From Casuarina equisetifolia (Eukaryota > Streptophyta > Magnoliopsida > Fagales > Casuarinaceae): 64,000 nt of DNA. The position numbers were made by a program, and so were the translations under genes. Below, one piece after another: positions 39,005-49,690 of the stretch. The stretch covers positions 23,463,884 through 23,527,883 of the forward strand of contig CM052356.1 of assembly GCA_028551475.1 (NCBI GenBank), written 5' to 3'. Within the stretch, counting starts at the first letter, position 1; every line of letters begins with the position of its first letter. The notes below the pieces were generated by a model. That model was not told the DNA's origin and made no database searches. It saw only the letters and a list, made by a program, of their open reading frames with translations.

Positions 39005-41395
39005 ATTGGTATTTTGATAACTAATGAGTTGTTAGATGAATTCCATAAGGCACAATACTTTTCCAAGTTAGATCTACGGTCAGGTTACCATCAAGTATGG
39101 ATAAGAAAGAAGGATACCGAGAAAATAGCTTTTAGGATACATCATGGCCATTATGAGTTTTTGTTTATGCCTTTTGACTTCATTAATGGACTAGCAAATA
39201 TTTCAGTTAATAATGAATGTGGTGTTCTTGGATTACTTGAGAAAGATAATATTGGTGTTTTTTATGATATTCTAATTTATAGTTAGAGTTAAAATGATCA
39301 TCTGTAGCATGTTTGATTATTTTTGAATATTTTAAAGAAGCACCAATTATACATAAAGTCCAAATGTACATAATTGAGGTTTTTAGGGTACATTGTGAGC
39401 TTTAATGGGATAGTAGTAGGCAATGACTAATTCCAAAATTTGTTAAAGCCCTTAAAGGATTCTTAGGAATAGTAAAATAATACCAAAGGTTCATCAATGG
39501 GTTTTGTAAGATTTTTGAACCTTTAACTAATCTTCTTAAAAAAGATGCTTTTGTGTGGTTTATGGATGCATAACGGGCCTTTGATCATTTGAAACAAGTC
39601 ATGACAACTGTACCAATCTTGGCATTACCAATTTTTTCCCAACTTTTTATGCTAGAGTGTGATGCATTAGAAATTGGAATGGGTGTTGTATAGTCACAAG
39701 GAAGGCATCTAATAGCTTATTTCAAAAGGCTCTTACATGACAATCATCTAAAGCTTTCTACTTATGAAAAGGAAATGCTTGCTATCATAATGGTAATACA
39801 AAAGTGGAGGCATTACTTATTGGGAAGTGGGTTTGTCATTGAAACTTATTATAATAGCCTTAAACACATCTAAGATTAGCATATTGTGACTTTGACGTAG
39901 CAAAAATGGTTACCTAAGTTGATGGGTTAGACTCTGTAGTAGAATATAAAAAAAGAGTAGCTAAAGTGGTGGTAAAGGGATTGTTTAGAAGATTTAGGGA
40001 AGTGAAGCCTGAAAGTGAAGACAACAGTTGTATAATTATATCCAAGCTTGTTCCCTTATGGTTAGATGTGATACAAAAGGAGTTAAAGGAGCATCTTGAG
40101 CTACAAGAGCTACAAGAGCTAATTCGACAATCTTTTCAAGAGGGAATCGTCCAATTGAAAGGGCATATTTATTTGCCTTTAAAATCTTCCCTTATTCCTA
40201 CCATTGTCATTAAAATGCACAACAACATGCACAAAGGGATGGAAAAAATGTTAAAAAGATTTAAGTAGTTTTTTATTGGAAAGATATGAAGCAAGTGATT
40301 GATAGAATAATTTGTGAATGTATAATATGTCAACAGAATATAGGGAAAAACATGAAGCAAAGGGGGATGTCCTTAAGTTGTATGGCATGTCAAGGACCAT
40401 TGTGAGTGATGTTTATGGTGATGGATTGGTTGTTTATATTTGCACACATTATTCCCTTGATGCACCATTTTATTGCTATTTTCACAACTCAAGCATTATT
40501 TGATAATGTTTTTAAGTTGTATGGCATGCCTAAGACCATTGGATGTGATCAAGACCTTTTATTCACTAGTGGCTTCTAGAAAGAATTGTTTTGACTACAA
40601 GGCACAAGTTTTAATTTCTCTTCTTCCTATCATCCACAAATTGATAAACATACAAAAATAGTTGATAGAACTTTAGAGATGTACCAACAGTGCTTTGTAA
40701 AATAACAACCTAAAGATTGGAGTAAGTGGATTACTTGGGCTTAATATAGTTACAATACCAACTAGCATAGTTTTACGTTGTATACTCCATATGAGGTAGT
40801 TTATGGGCCATGGGTGCCTACCCTACTATCTTATGTGAAGGGAGAAGCCAAGGTAGCATCAATGGAGAATATATTAAAAGAAATGGACATGTTTTTGTAG
40901 CAAATCAAGAGAATCTAAAGGTGGCCTAGGATAGAATGAAAAAACAACATGATAGGAAGAGAAGAGAACTTCAATTTGATGTAAGTGGTTAACTTTGGGT
41001 AAGGGTACCACTTTATCGACAAATTTTAGTTTCTCATAAAAAGGGATAGCAAGTTGAAGCTAAGATTCCGAGGGCCTTACAAAATTTTTAAAAGGATTAA
41101 CACCATGGTTTACGAATTAGACTTGTTTGCAAGATCCAAAATACATCATGTGTTTCATATCTATAAGCAGTGCTGGAGACAAGAAGGAAAGTAGAAAAAA
41201 AGGAGCTACTAGTGCATTGGGCTAGAAAAGCACATGTTGATGCAACTTAGGAAGAAGTGGAAGCATTCAAGGTTAGATTTCCAGAATTTCCTTTAGATTG
41301 AATTTTGTGATTTGGCAATTTTACTTTTTTTTTATTACTATTTAATTTTTTGTTGGACTACCTTGAGGATAAGGCTTTCATTAAGGGCGAGGGGA

Positions 41396-41649
41396 TGTTT
41401 TGGGTTTGGGCCCATGGGTTAAGCCTAAAGTTTATTAAGTTGAGTTAGTCTAGGGTTTCTTAATCTCTTCCTTATAAAAAGATATGATCCCCACGAGGGG
41501 AAGCAAAGTTGATTGTCGGCTTTGGTTTTTAATATAGTTTCTAATTTGAGTGTTTTAAAACCTCCAACAAAATAACAAATATGTTGGGCCATTGACTAGA
41601 TTCATGGCGTCACGTTTATGAGGAAACCAGACGATACCAACCAGCAACA
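41396..41649 (+). repeat. Right LTR of the gypsy relic
   Basis: Begins TGTTTTGGGTTTGGGCCC directly after a purine tract and ends AGCAACA. It aligns with the left LTR over the segments listed there. The length is about 254 bp. Confidence 0.8.
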
Positions 41650-42058
41650 CTCTTTTACTTTTTCAATTCTTGATTCTTTCTAATTGCAACTCCACCAAAA
41701 CCTTTTAAATCCAAGTTGTAACCTTTCAATCTCTCTTCAAAAGGGCAAAAAGAACAACCGAGCAACACAAAAAAAGCCTCTAGCAGCCAAAAGATTTCCT
41801 ATTATAAGATAAGATGTTGGTATGAGACCTCTACATCAGAAAAAGTGCAGGTGCATCTTCTATCTGGAAAAAGGATTTGTACATAATTTGTCACCTCTCT
41901 TAAGATTGGAAGCTTATTTAGCCTTGTGGAAATGCATACTCCATCAGAAGGAATATCACAGCCATATCTTCCCCATCACTTTGATCTTTCTCGGTATGCT
42001 TATTTAGATCTCCATGTGGGAAAATTCACATTCGGATGTGAAAATTGAACACAAAAAG

Positions 42059-42146
42059 ATGTGTATATAATGTGTACATAATGTGTAGATAATGTGTAGA
42101 TAATGTGTAGATAATGTGTTTATAATGTGTATATAATGCGTATATA
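42059..42146. repeat. 11-bp minisatellite, eight units
   Basis: Eight consecutive imperfect copies of ATGTGTATATA (variants at positions 3, 7 and 8). The matching place in the copy B block (about 61,487-61,500) has a single unit, so the array expanded, or survived, only in copy A. Confidence 0.95.
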
Positions 42147-42371
42147 ATGATTATGGCATCTTTTTTCTCAAGAAAATTGAACACAACAAGAAAAAAAAAT
42201 TATCGTCTTTGTTTTTGACAATGAGAAGTCTTTTGTGTTCACGAAGAAGATTCAAACAAATCTAATTTTTATCTCAAATATCAGGTGTCGTAAAGGGAAG
42301 GGAAAGACAAATTGGTGCTCTTAGAGCTTGAATTTCCAACCTGTGGACCACACGGGGGGAATGATTTTGTA

Positions 42372-44002
42372 CTACGGGGTTGGTTCTTCCTCTTTCTGGA
42401 CTTCGTCCTCTCCTAAATTGTCCTTAGAAAAGGCATTGGGGTTAGCTTTGATACAATTTTGCAACGCCACAAACGGGTGTACACAGTCAGAGCCCTTCAA
42501 AAGAAGAAAACTTCCACAGATTAATCCTATTTCAGTACTATCAGAATTGCCAACAAACCACAGACATATTAGCAATACAATCCAAGACGGTGCCATTCCT
42601 GGATTGGAAAGGAAGCAAGTGAAAATCCAAGAAAGAAGGACCTCATAGCCTAGTGGAATTACTGAACAAACCCCGAGTACAGATACTATCGGCTTAATAC
42701 CTACCATTTTTTGCTATCTCTTCATAACCGCACTATTTCCCATATAAAAGAACCTAGATTGTGAAATGCCTACTTCAACTTCCATGCAACATGTTCAGGT
42801 GTCATCCTTTCTAAGGGGAATCTTTTTTCACACATCGAAGTGCCTCAGCTAGTTGTATGTCAATAAACAAGCAAAACAAGAATATTGGAAGAAAACTCTC
42901 GTCCAATAACTAGTTTATAGTTAGGAAGAGAATCCATATTCATATATTACTTAAAAACTACATCTATCTCATATGAGACTTTTAGCTTTAACATTCCGCT
43001 ATGCATAGAGTATACGTAATAAATTCAAGTTAAATGAGAATTACACAAATTAACATTAGTTCTAATATTATGTTAGAAATTCCATTTTTATCTAAAATCA
43101 AGTTGTGCAGAAAAATCTTTTCTCCATATTTAGAGAATTTCTAAGTATAATGAAGCAATGTGGATTTTGTCACACTATTTTGACACTCCTCTCATCTCAA
43201 ATATAAAAAACATACACTTCCATGAAATCTTTAAACAAAGGAGTATACACTTGAAGTTACACTCTAATACCATGTTATAAAATTTAAAATCTAGCCCAAA
43301 AGCTAACTCACCATAAGAAAAAAAAATAAATATAAGTTTAAACATTACTTAAAATTCGCATCTTTGGATGTAAAACAAATATGATTGCGATATACAGAAA
43401 TGTTCACGAAAAAGCAATGCCCCACCGCTCTACTAAGTTGAATCACCTGGATTAAGTTATACGTACCTTTTCCTCCGCGGAACTCTTGAAGAAACAAAGG
43501 AAAGACTCCACGAATTGGACACCACATGGACCACTACGCAGGTCGGCCATGCAAGGGCATTCTAATGCTTTCCGAGCCTTCGCATCAAGAGACTGAAAAA
43601 ATGGAAAATCTTAAGCATTTTGCATTCACTTTGGCGGTGGAAAATGAAGAAAAATCTTAAAAACAGACCAACCTCATTCTCATCGTCCCCGTAGGTAGCA
43701 GCTTCTGCAACGCGAAACAATTCAGGAACGTTAGCTATTGCATAGATTTATGCTACATCCAATTTCTAAAATCCGACCATGATAAATCCCCATGGCAGCT
43801 TATACTTGAGAACGTTTCGCAAATCACCACAAAGGTTTGCACACGTATATAGCTAGAGAGGCAGACAAAAGGCAGACGGAGAAAGTGACGTACCGGCAAC
43901 AAGGGACTCCATGGATGAGGAGTAGGTAGCTCGAGGATCGGCTGTTGCCACAGAGGATGAGTGCTCCGCTTGCCCAACTGCTGGTGCTACCGGTGCTTCC
44001 AT
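42372..44002 (-). CDS. MIA40: MIA40-like protein, copy A (C-terminally truncated paralogue)
   Basis: Mitochondrial intermembrane-space import receptor and oxidoreductase of the disulfide relay. Four exons: 44002-43894, 43704-43673, 43592-43467 and 42494-42372, giving 129 residues. The redox CPC is at residues 59-61 and the twin CX9C pairs at 70/80 and 93/103, so all catalytic and structural cysteines remain. Differences from copy B: an in-frame TAG replaces the Glu codon after EEEPTP, removing 17 C-terminal residues. The N-terminus starts MEAPVAPAV instead of MGQVQSEEAEA because the upstream DNA was replaced. Several core positions changed (CGVQFVESFLCFF against CGGQFSEAFLCFL). It may be a functional short paralogue or an early pseudogene. 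Expression cannot be judged from sequence. Confidence 0.78.
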
Positions 44003-44012
44003 GAACTATTTG

Positions 44013-44440
44013 GAAAAAGGAATTGTATTTCTGTACTGAAACTTAAGGACGTTAGATCTATTTATACTATAAAAATATATATTCATAAAAGGAAAAGATT
44101 TCCTATAAACCTATTTTCCAAAGGATTAGGAGTTCTTATAAACCTATTTCCCAAAGGATTACGATTTCTTATAAAACTACTTTCTAAGTATAAAGATTCC
44201 CGCTATATATGAAAATAATTATTAAAAAAACAAAAATTGAGGAAAAAAATTGTATTTTTGTATGTAGACCTAACGATATTAACTTTATTTATAATACAAA
44301 GATGTATATTGGTAAAAGAAAAATACTTCTTATAAATATATATTTTTTAAAAATTAAATTTCTTATAAACCTATTTTTTAAAATATAAGAATTCTCAATA
44401 TGTATAAAAATAATTATAATTACACTATATTTTTAACAAA
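44013..44440. repeat. AT-rich insertion with internal repeats in the MIA40-A upstream region
   Basis: About 430 bp very rich in A/T replaces about 50 bp present upstream of MIA40-B. Two halves of roughly 200 bp (starting near 44,022 and 44,245, each from AATTGTATTT) resemble each other. Short units of the type CTTATAAACCTATTT recur within them. No coding potential. It resembles a small non-autonomous repeat, but I see no clear terminal structure. Confidence 0.7.
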
Positions 44441-44472
44441 GGCCTTTCATGTTTGATTTGCAAGCGTAGCAA

Positions 44473-44478
44473 CACGTG
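44473..44478. promoter_or_regulatory. G-box (CACGTG) upstream of MIA40-A
   Basis: The palindrome lies in a segment (AACACGTGAC) conserved upstream of both MIA40 copies. Here it is about 470 bp from the start codon because of the AT-rich insertion. Confidence 0.5.
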
Positions 44479-44561
44479 ACAAGCTATGGAGGGATCCATT
44501 AGATGGACTTGGCCGCAGCGAGCCTAACTAATACTTGTGTGTCACATATGACATCAGACAC

Positions 44562-44749
44562 TGTTGAATAACGAAAGAGAAATAGAAAACAAGGATTAGG
44601 TTTTGCTGGAAAAGTTGCCCGGCTACTTTGAGCACTTGATTCTTACTACCATCATTGTTTATTTACACTCAAATTTAAAAGAAAAAACTAATGGGCTTGT
44701 CATTTAATTAACGGACTAATAAAACACAATACTATCATACATTTTAACA
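44562..44749 (-). repeat. 3' LTR of the copia element in the copy A block
   Basis: 188 bp. On the minus strand it runs TGTTAAAATG...TTATTCAACA. It is nearly identical to the right LTR but lacks about 27 bp (the region reading ATTATACAAAGAAATGGCCC in the right copy). Confidence 0.93.
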
Positions 44750-47330
44750 CTCCTTCTCAAGTTGGAGATTTGTATAAAACGATTAAGAAAGACATGGTCT
44801 AATATAGGATAACGGCTATTTGACCCTATGGAGGTGGTCAAACATATATAGTTGGTGGTCTAAATGGGAAGATGTGTAAGTTGTGATAATTGCCAAATAA
44901 CTAGTGATGGTTGTACTGGAAAAGGTTCCATAAGTGGTTCAAAGGGTTGACTTGATGTTATAGGTTTATGAGGATCAATAGGTTGAGAATGTGTACCTAA
45001 ATGTGGTGTGTTCACCTTTGGAGAGGGCTTCAAGGGCATTTCTTGAGGTAGGGTTTGTGACGTATCTGGAGGGGGCTCTGGTGGAGTAAGCATCAGATCA
45101 CATGACTGGGTGATGTCTGGGTGATGTCTGGGACCAAAGCAACTTGACCCAAGGGTGAATCACGAGAAGATTCTATAGACTGACTCGAAGAGAATGGAAA
45201 ATCATATTTATAAAAAATGACATCACGACTTACAAACAATTTTCCATTAGCTGGATCATAAACTTTGTAACCCTTTTGCATAGAAGGGTAACTAAGAAAC
45301 ACATATGGTATGACCCTTAGCGAGAATTTATCTGTAGGGCATAAATTTGTAGCATAACATTTGCATCCAAAGACTCACATATGATCTAATGAAGGGACTC
45401 TCCCATGCAATATCTCAAAAGGAGATCGATTCCCAAGCATGGCACTAGGTAATTGATTGATAATATGGGTAGCTGTTAAAATTGCAATCTCCTAAAAAAT
45501 GTGCAAGGATGTGAACTTGAAACTTCAAAGCTTGTGCAACATCCAATAAGTGATGATGCTTGCATTCTATTATCTCATTTTTTTTTGGGAGTATACATGT
45601 AAGAACTCTCATGGTATATTCCATGAGACATAAAAAAAAAGAACACGCAGTGGAAAATTTTTTCGTACCATTATCAAAACAAATGTGTTTGACTAAGGCA
45701 CCATGTTGGGTTTGAACCATAACAATAAAAGATTGAATAATGGAAAATACTTGATCTTTAAAATGTAAAGAAAAGGTCTAAGTCATGCATGAGAAATCAT
45801 CAACAATGATAAAAAAATAGCATGACTTATTGTGATTAGGTTCCCTATAGGGTCCCTACAAATCCATATGCACAAGGTAAAAAACAACATTGCTAAATGT
45901 TTGATGTTGTGGGTAAACAGATCAAGTTTGTTTTGCCAATGGACATGTAGAACAAGAAAAAACTTCAGGACATTCTATACACTTCCCATGTGTGTAATAA
46001 CATTTTTAAGAGTTATGTCTTAAACATCTATGCCATAGAATATAACTAGCATTAATGTTGTCATTAGATGAACTATTCACATTCACACAAGACAAAAGTG
46101 AATGAATAGTATGCAAGATGTTTGTAATGCAAAAAGATAGTTCATGAAGAGTAGATTGTAAAAAATAAAGCCTTTTCACTGCTTTACCCAGTCCAATTAC
46201 CTGCCCAGTCGTATGATTCTAAAAAATACAAAAATTGTCCAAGAATATAACAATGCAATTGCAATTAGAGATAATTCTTTTAACTGAAAATAGGTTAAAT
46301 TTCAAACGAGGTATAAAAAGGACAAAAGTTAAATGTATTAATTTTATGGGTTGTGCGTGTCCAATTTGAATGGCATAAACAAAAGTATCATAAGGCAACT
46401 TAATAGGTAATGATTGTGGTGCACATGGATAATGAGAATGTAAAGATTTTAAATTGCATGTGACATGGTCACTTGCACTTGAATCTATGATCCAAGGATG
46501 ATTGTAATGTGATTAAAGCATCATACCTTTATAATTTCTCAATGATTAGGATGCTAAGCTACTTTGGAGTTGATTGAGGTTAAGTGAAGCACCTAGAAAT
46601 TATGGCCTTGCCATATGGAGTGAACTATGTGGAACTAGAATGGGCTCACTTGCTCTTGAGTAATAGATTAAAGGAACTTGTGGGCTAAAAAACTATTGGA
46701 TTGGTGGCTGGTAAGGAAAGTCTGGGCCCAGTTGTTGTTGCACATTAAAGCCCATAAAAGGCCCCACACTTGGAAGAATAGGTTGTTGTTCCATGTCCAA
46801 AAAGAAATGATGCCCGCTCATATAATCCATGCCCATAACAGTAGAACACATTTTGCAATTCATGCAACCAACAAAACAAGTTAAGTGCCCGAAAAAGAAA
46901 ACAAGTTGCTTGCCCGAAAAGAGATGCAACCAATAAAGGAAGTGGTTGCCCAAGGAGAGAGCAAGTTTAGACTTTTGGAAAAGTCCAAAAACAAAGTCTT
47001 CTTTTCAGCGTTGCGGGAAATTTATGGGTGATGCCAAAAATCACCACAGATAATGTCAGAAAAAATTCTACAGTACATCCGCCAAAGAAATGATAGGCAA
47101 GTTTATTAGAACAACAAATATGTTGGTAATACTACTAAAGGCAACCTAAAAAAAAGGGGTGATAGCCGAAGGCAACATAGTCGAACAAAGGTCTGTTAGT
47201 AACAGCTAAAGACAGCTAGAAAGGGGAAAAGAAACAAATACAACGGTTGACGGCAACAAAGTTAAATAAGATGATTTCAGCCCAGGAAATGGAAAAAACA
47301 ACTTATCCCATAACTTGTTTTGCAATACCA

Positions 47331-47545
47331 TGTTGAATAACGAAAAAGAAATAGAAAACAAGGATTAGGTTTTGCTGGGAAAGTTGCCGGCTACTCTGTG
47401 CACTTGACTTTTACTACCATCATTATTTCTTTACACTCATATTTAAAGGAAAAAACTAATGGGCCTGTCATTTAATTAACAGACTAATAAAACACAAAAT
47501 AATTATACAAAGAAATGGCCCATAACACTATCATATATTTTAACA
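47331..47545 (-). repeat. 5' LTR of the copia element in the copy A block
   Basis: 215 bp, high similarity to 44562-44749 with the same TG...CA ends, followed on its outer side by GACAC, the target duplication. Confidence 0.93.
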
Positions 47546-47550
47546 GACAC

Positions 47551-49690
47551 CTTGGAGTCCAACCCAGCCTTTATCATCCATGGCTAAAAATAACAGTAGT
47601 GGTCCAAATTCCAGCACAGCTAAACCTTTACATGTGAAGAACAGATCATCACCCTCAGTCATATTAAAATCAATTGATCATCGATTACTTTACCCCCACA
47701 TTATGATGGACCTCTGTAGGTTGTTAAGAAGCTTTTACCCTCTAATTTCTTATTCAATAAGGGTAAAGTGAAGAATTGTGATACTTGTCATGTTTGGAGG
47801 AAAAATTAATATCCTGCAAAGTTAAGTAACAATTAAGGACAAAAGGCATGCCTTTGCTTTGGATTTTAGGATTGAAAGAAACCCTTTTATTTTTTGTTTA
47901 ATTTGAATGAGTTCAGTCACGCCCACATCATGAAGCTTCTAAATGCATATTTTTGTATCAAAATACATAGAGTGGGCCATGGTAGAAAATATGATCTCAC
48001 ATAAAGTTTGCAAGATGAATGTGATATGCTAACCAAGAAAAAGAAATAAATGGGAAATGAGAAAAAGAAACATTGCACAAGGAAAAGAAAGAAAGAAAAG
48101 GTAACCATTAAAGTAAGATTCAAATACATATAGGCATAATAGAAGAAAATGAAAAACACAAAGAGAGAAAATGGAAATGGCCTCATTAAGCTCTGCTTCT
48201 ACTTTGTATTCGAGTGTATGAATCTTACAAACATGATTAAGATCACTTATATAGAGTCACATAGGGATAGATCAGTCACAAATAATATGAAAATAGAAAA
48301 TTGTTACAGTGGCTAGCGCCATTTGTAGAATAGAAAACCAGTCAAGAGGTTGAAGATGATGACATTGATTGGTTTGAATATCCTAATGGCTGATGTGAGA
48401 CAAAGTGTTGTAGGCTTTTTTGTAGACCTCCAAACTTGACATTTTGCTAGCCCTCAAGCAAAAGTAAGAGATAATATATGTTTTGGACAAAACCCCTACT
48501 TGAAATTCACTCAAAATTGCTCAACTTAACAATTCAAGGAAAAATATAGCTTTCATCCAAACACCATAATTATTTCATAAGGTAAAATAGACTCTTATTT
48601 ATGTTGACCATGTATGTGTATGAGTCATTATCTTTTCAACTATATGTACTCCAAATAGATCTATATTAATATGTAATCTCTCAAAATCTTTAACCAAACC
48701 TCATAGGTTTGCTTTTTATTCATCTTTCCACTAATGTAGGCTAATCATCTAACCAAGAATCAATAGGACTTTTATAAGCTTGTAATGTAAGTCTGGGCTA
48801 GGGGTAAGATGAAAGTCATTTAGGCTTAATTCATCCATGAACACATTGCTTTCTAAGATCTAATTTAAGCTTTTGTCACTTTCTATTTTTTTTTTTTTTA
48901 GCGCTCCTTGCAAATGATCTTTCTATCACCACTTTTCGCATTCCTTTCTTCTCAAAAATGCTTGATTTCACTTAGATTTTGACACTCACAAAAGAAACAA
49001 TCATGCTTGCAATAATAAAGAAAGTAGTAGAACTGGAAATGTAATCATTACAATCTTATCTTGCTGATGATATCCAACTACTATGCTTAAGCCAATTTTT
49101 GAACCTTAAGTGGCTTGAATTTGACAATGAATGATAAAAGAATTCCATTCCTGGGAAATTGTTGCATTTCCTCTTCTTTTTTTTCACTACAAATATTAGA
49201 TATTGTGCTCTATACAATTATTACAATCAATTTCTTCTCATGCTCCACCTTCCCCTTAACTTCTCTTCACTCAAATAAACTTATATCCTAAAAATCAACA
49301 TATTAAAAGGTGTGGGATGAAAAGATAATTTGTCAAAAGCTCAAGAGTATATATATGTGGGTGTCAAATAAAAAAAAATGGATATGAATCAATGTTCAGC
49401 GGTGTGACTGGTGATAAATAAATAGGATTGGCTTAAAAGGTTCAAACAATCCAAAAATGGCCTAAATCATTTTCTTCGTTAGATGCAGCCTAGGATTTCG
49501 CCTCAAAAGGAAATCAAACAAATTCTAAGATTTGGGTGAGATCTAAGAAAATCACACATTTCACATGAATGTTCTCTAGAGATACACAATTTCAAAAACT
49601 TTCAAACTTTTTGTGCTCAATAGGTGAATCAACATAATCAAAATCATACTTTTTCTCACATCACAATTGCAGGTTTGAACAAAATCTATA
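47551..49690. other. Remainder of duplicated block A, then gypsy 3' debris; no gene
   Basis: 47,551-47,840 is homologous to 63,565-63,830 upstream of MIA40-B (for example TTTACCCTCTAATTTCTTATT in both). After that the DNA is AT-rich. On the minus strand near 48,430-48,470, a GCTTGAGGGCTAGCAAAAT...CAAGTTTGG motif resembles the non-coding end before 3' LTRs of Athila/Tat gypsy elements. The region is therefore probably old retroelement sequence. Confidence 0.5.

Larger units (their letters stand above)
38694..41649 (+). mobile_element. Ty3/gypsy LTR retrotransposon relic, internally deleted
   Basis: Plus-strand order is LTR, RT, RNase H, integrase, LTR, the order typical of Ty3/gypsy. RT (~39,020-39,285) has YFSKLDLRSGYHQV and HHGHYEFLFMPF, but its catalytic box reads VFYDILIYS instead of an FxDD type, so activity is lost. 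RNase H (~39,600-39,870) has LECDALEIGMGVV and STYEKEMLAI. Integrase pieces (~40,200-41,150) include MHNNMHKGMEKM and SSSYHPQIDKHTK, and the 3' end reads FRGPYKIFKRINTMVYEL. Gag and protease are missing, because the left LTR is followed within ~20 bp by RT. Many in-frame stops are present. The right LTR is preceded by a purine tract at 41383-41395. Confidence 0.9.
41730..44520. repeat. Duplicated block, copy A (MIA40-A and its flanks)
   Basis: From about 41,730 the sequence is homologous to the block starting near 61,160: first 3' flank, then the four MIA40 exons and introns, then upstream DNA with a shared CACGTG. The homology continues at 47,551-47,840, beyond a copia insertion, matching about 63,565-63,830. 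The copy A block has its own 11-bp minisatellite and an AT-rich replacement at its 5' end. This is a segmental duplication whose left edge abuts the gypsy relic. Confidence 0.85.
44562..47545 (-). mobile_element. Ty1/copia element, complete ends but lacking reverse transcriptase
   Basis: Flanked by 5-bp target duplications GACAC (44557-44561 and 47546-47550). LTRs are 44562-44749 and 47331-47545. Reading on the minus strand, the primer site next to the right LTR begins TGGTAT (initiator-Met type). A gag remnant with Gln/Pro-rich segments (~46.7-46.95 kb) follows. Next come a protease-like SSASDHVTCNL (DSGASDH type), a GAG-pre-integrase region, integrase (~45.3-45.8 kb, VKHICFDNGT) and its C-terminal part (YVFLSYPSMQKGYKVYDP). 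The proline-rich linker ends at 44,860 and then only ~110 bp remain before the left LTR, so RT and RNase H are gone. A purine tract GAGAAGGAG precedes that LTR. Numerous stops make it non-autonomous. Confidence 0.93.

Noticed and set aside
42059..42146. CRISPR-like array
   Set aside because: Units are contiguous 11-mers without spacers, in a plant nuclear genome. It is a minisatellite.
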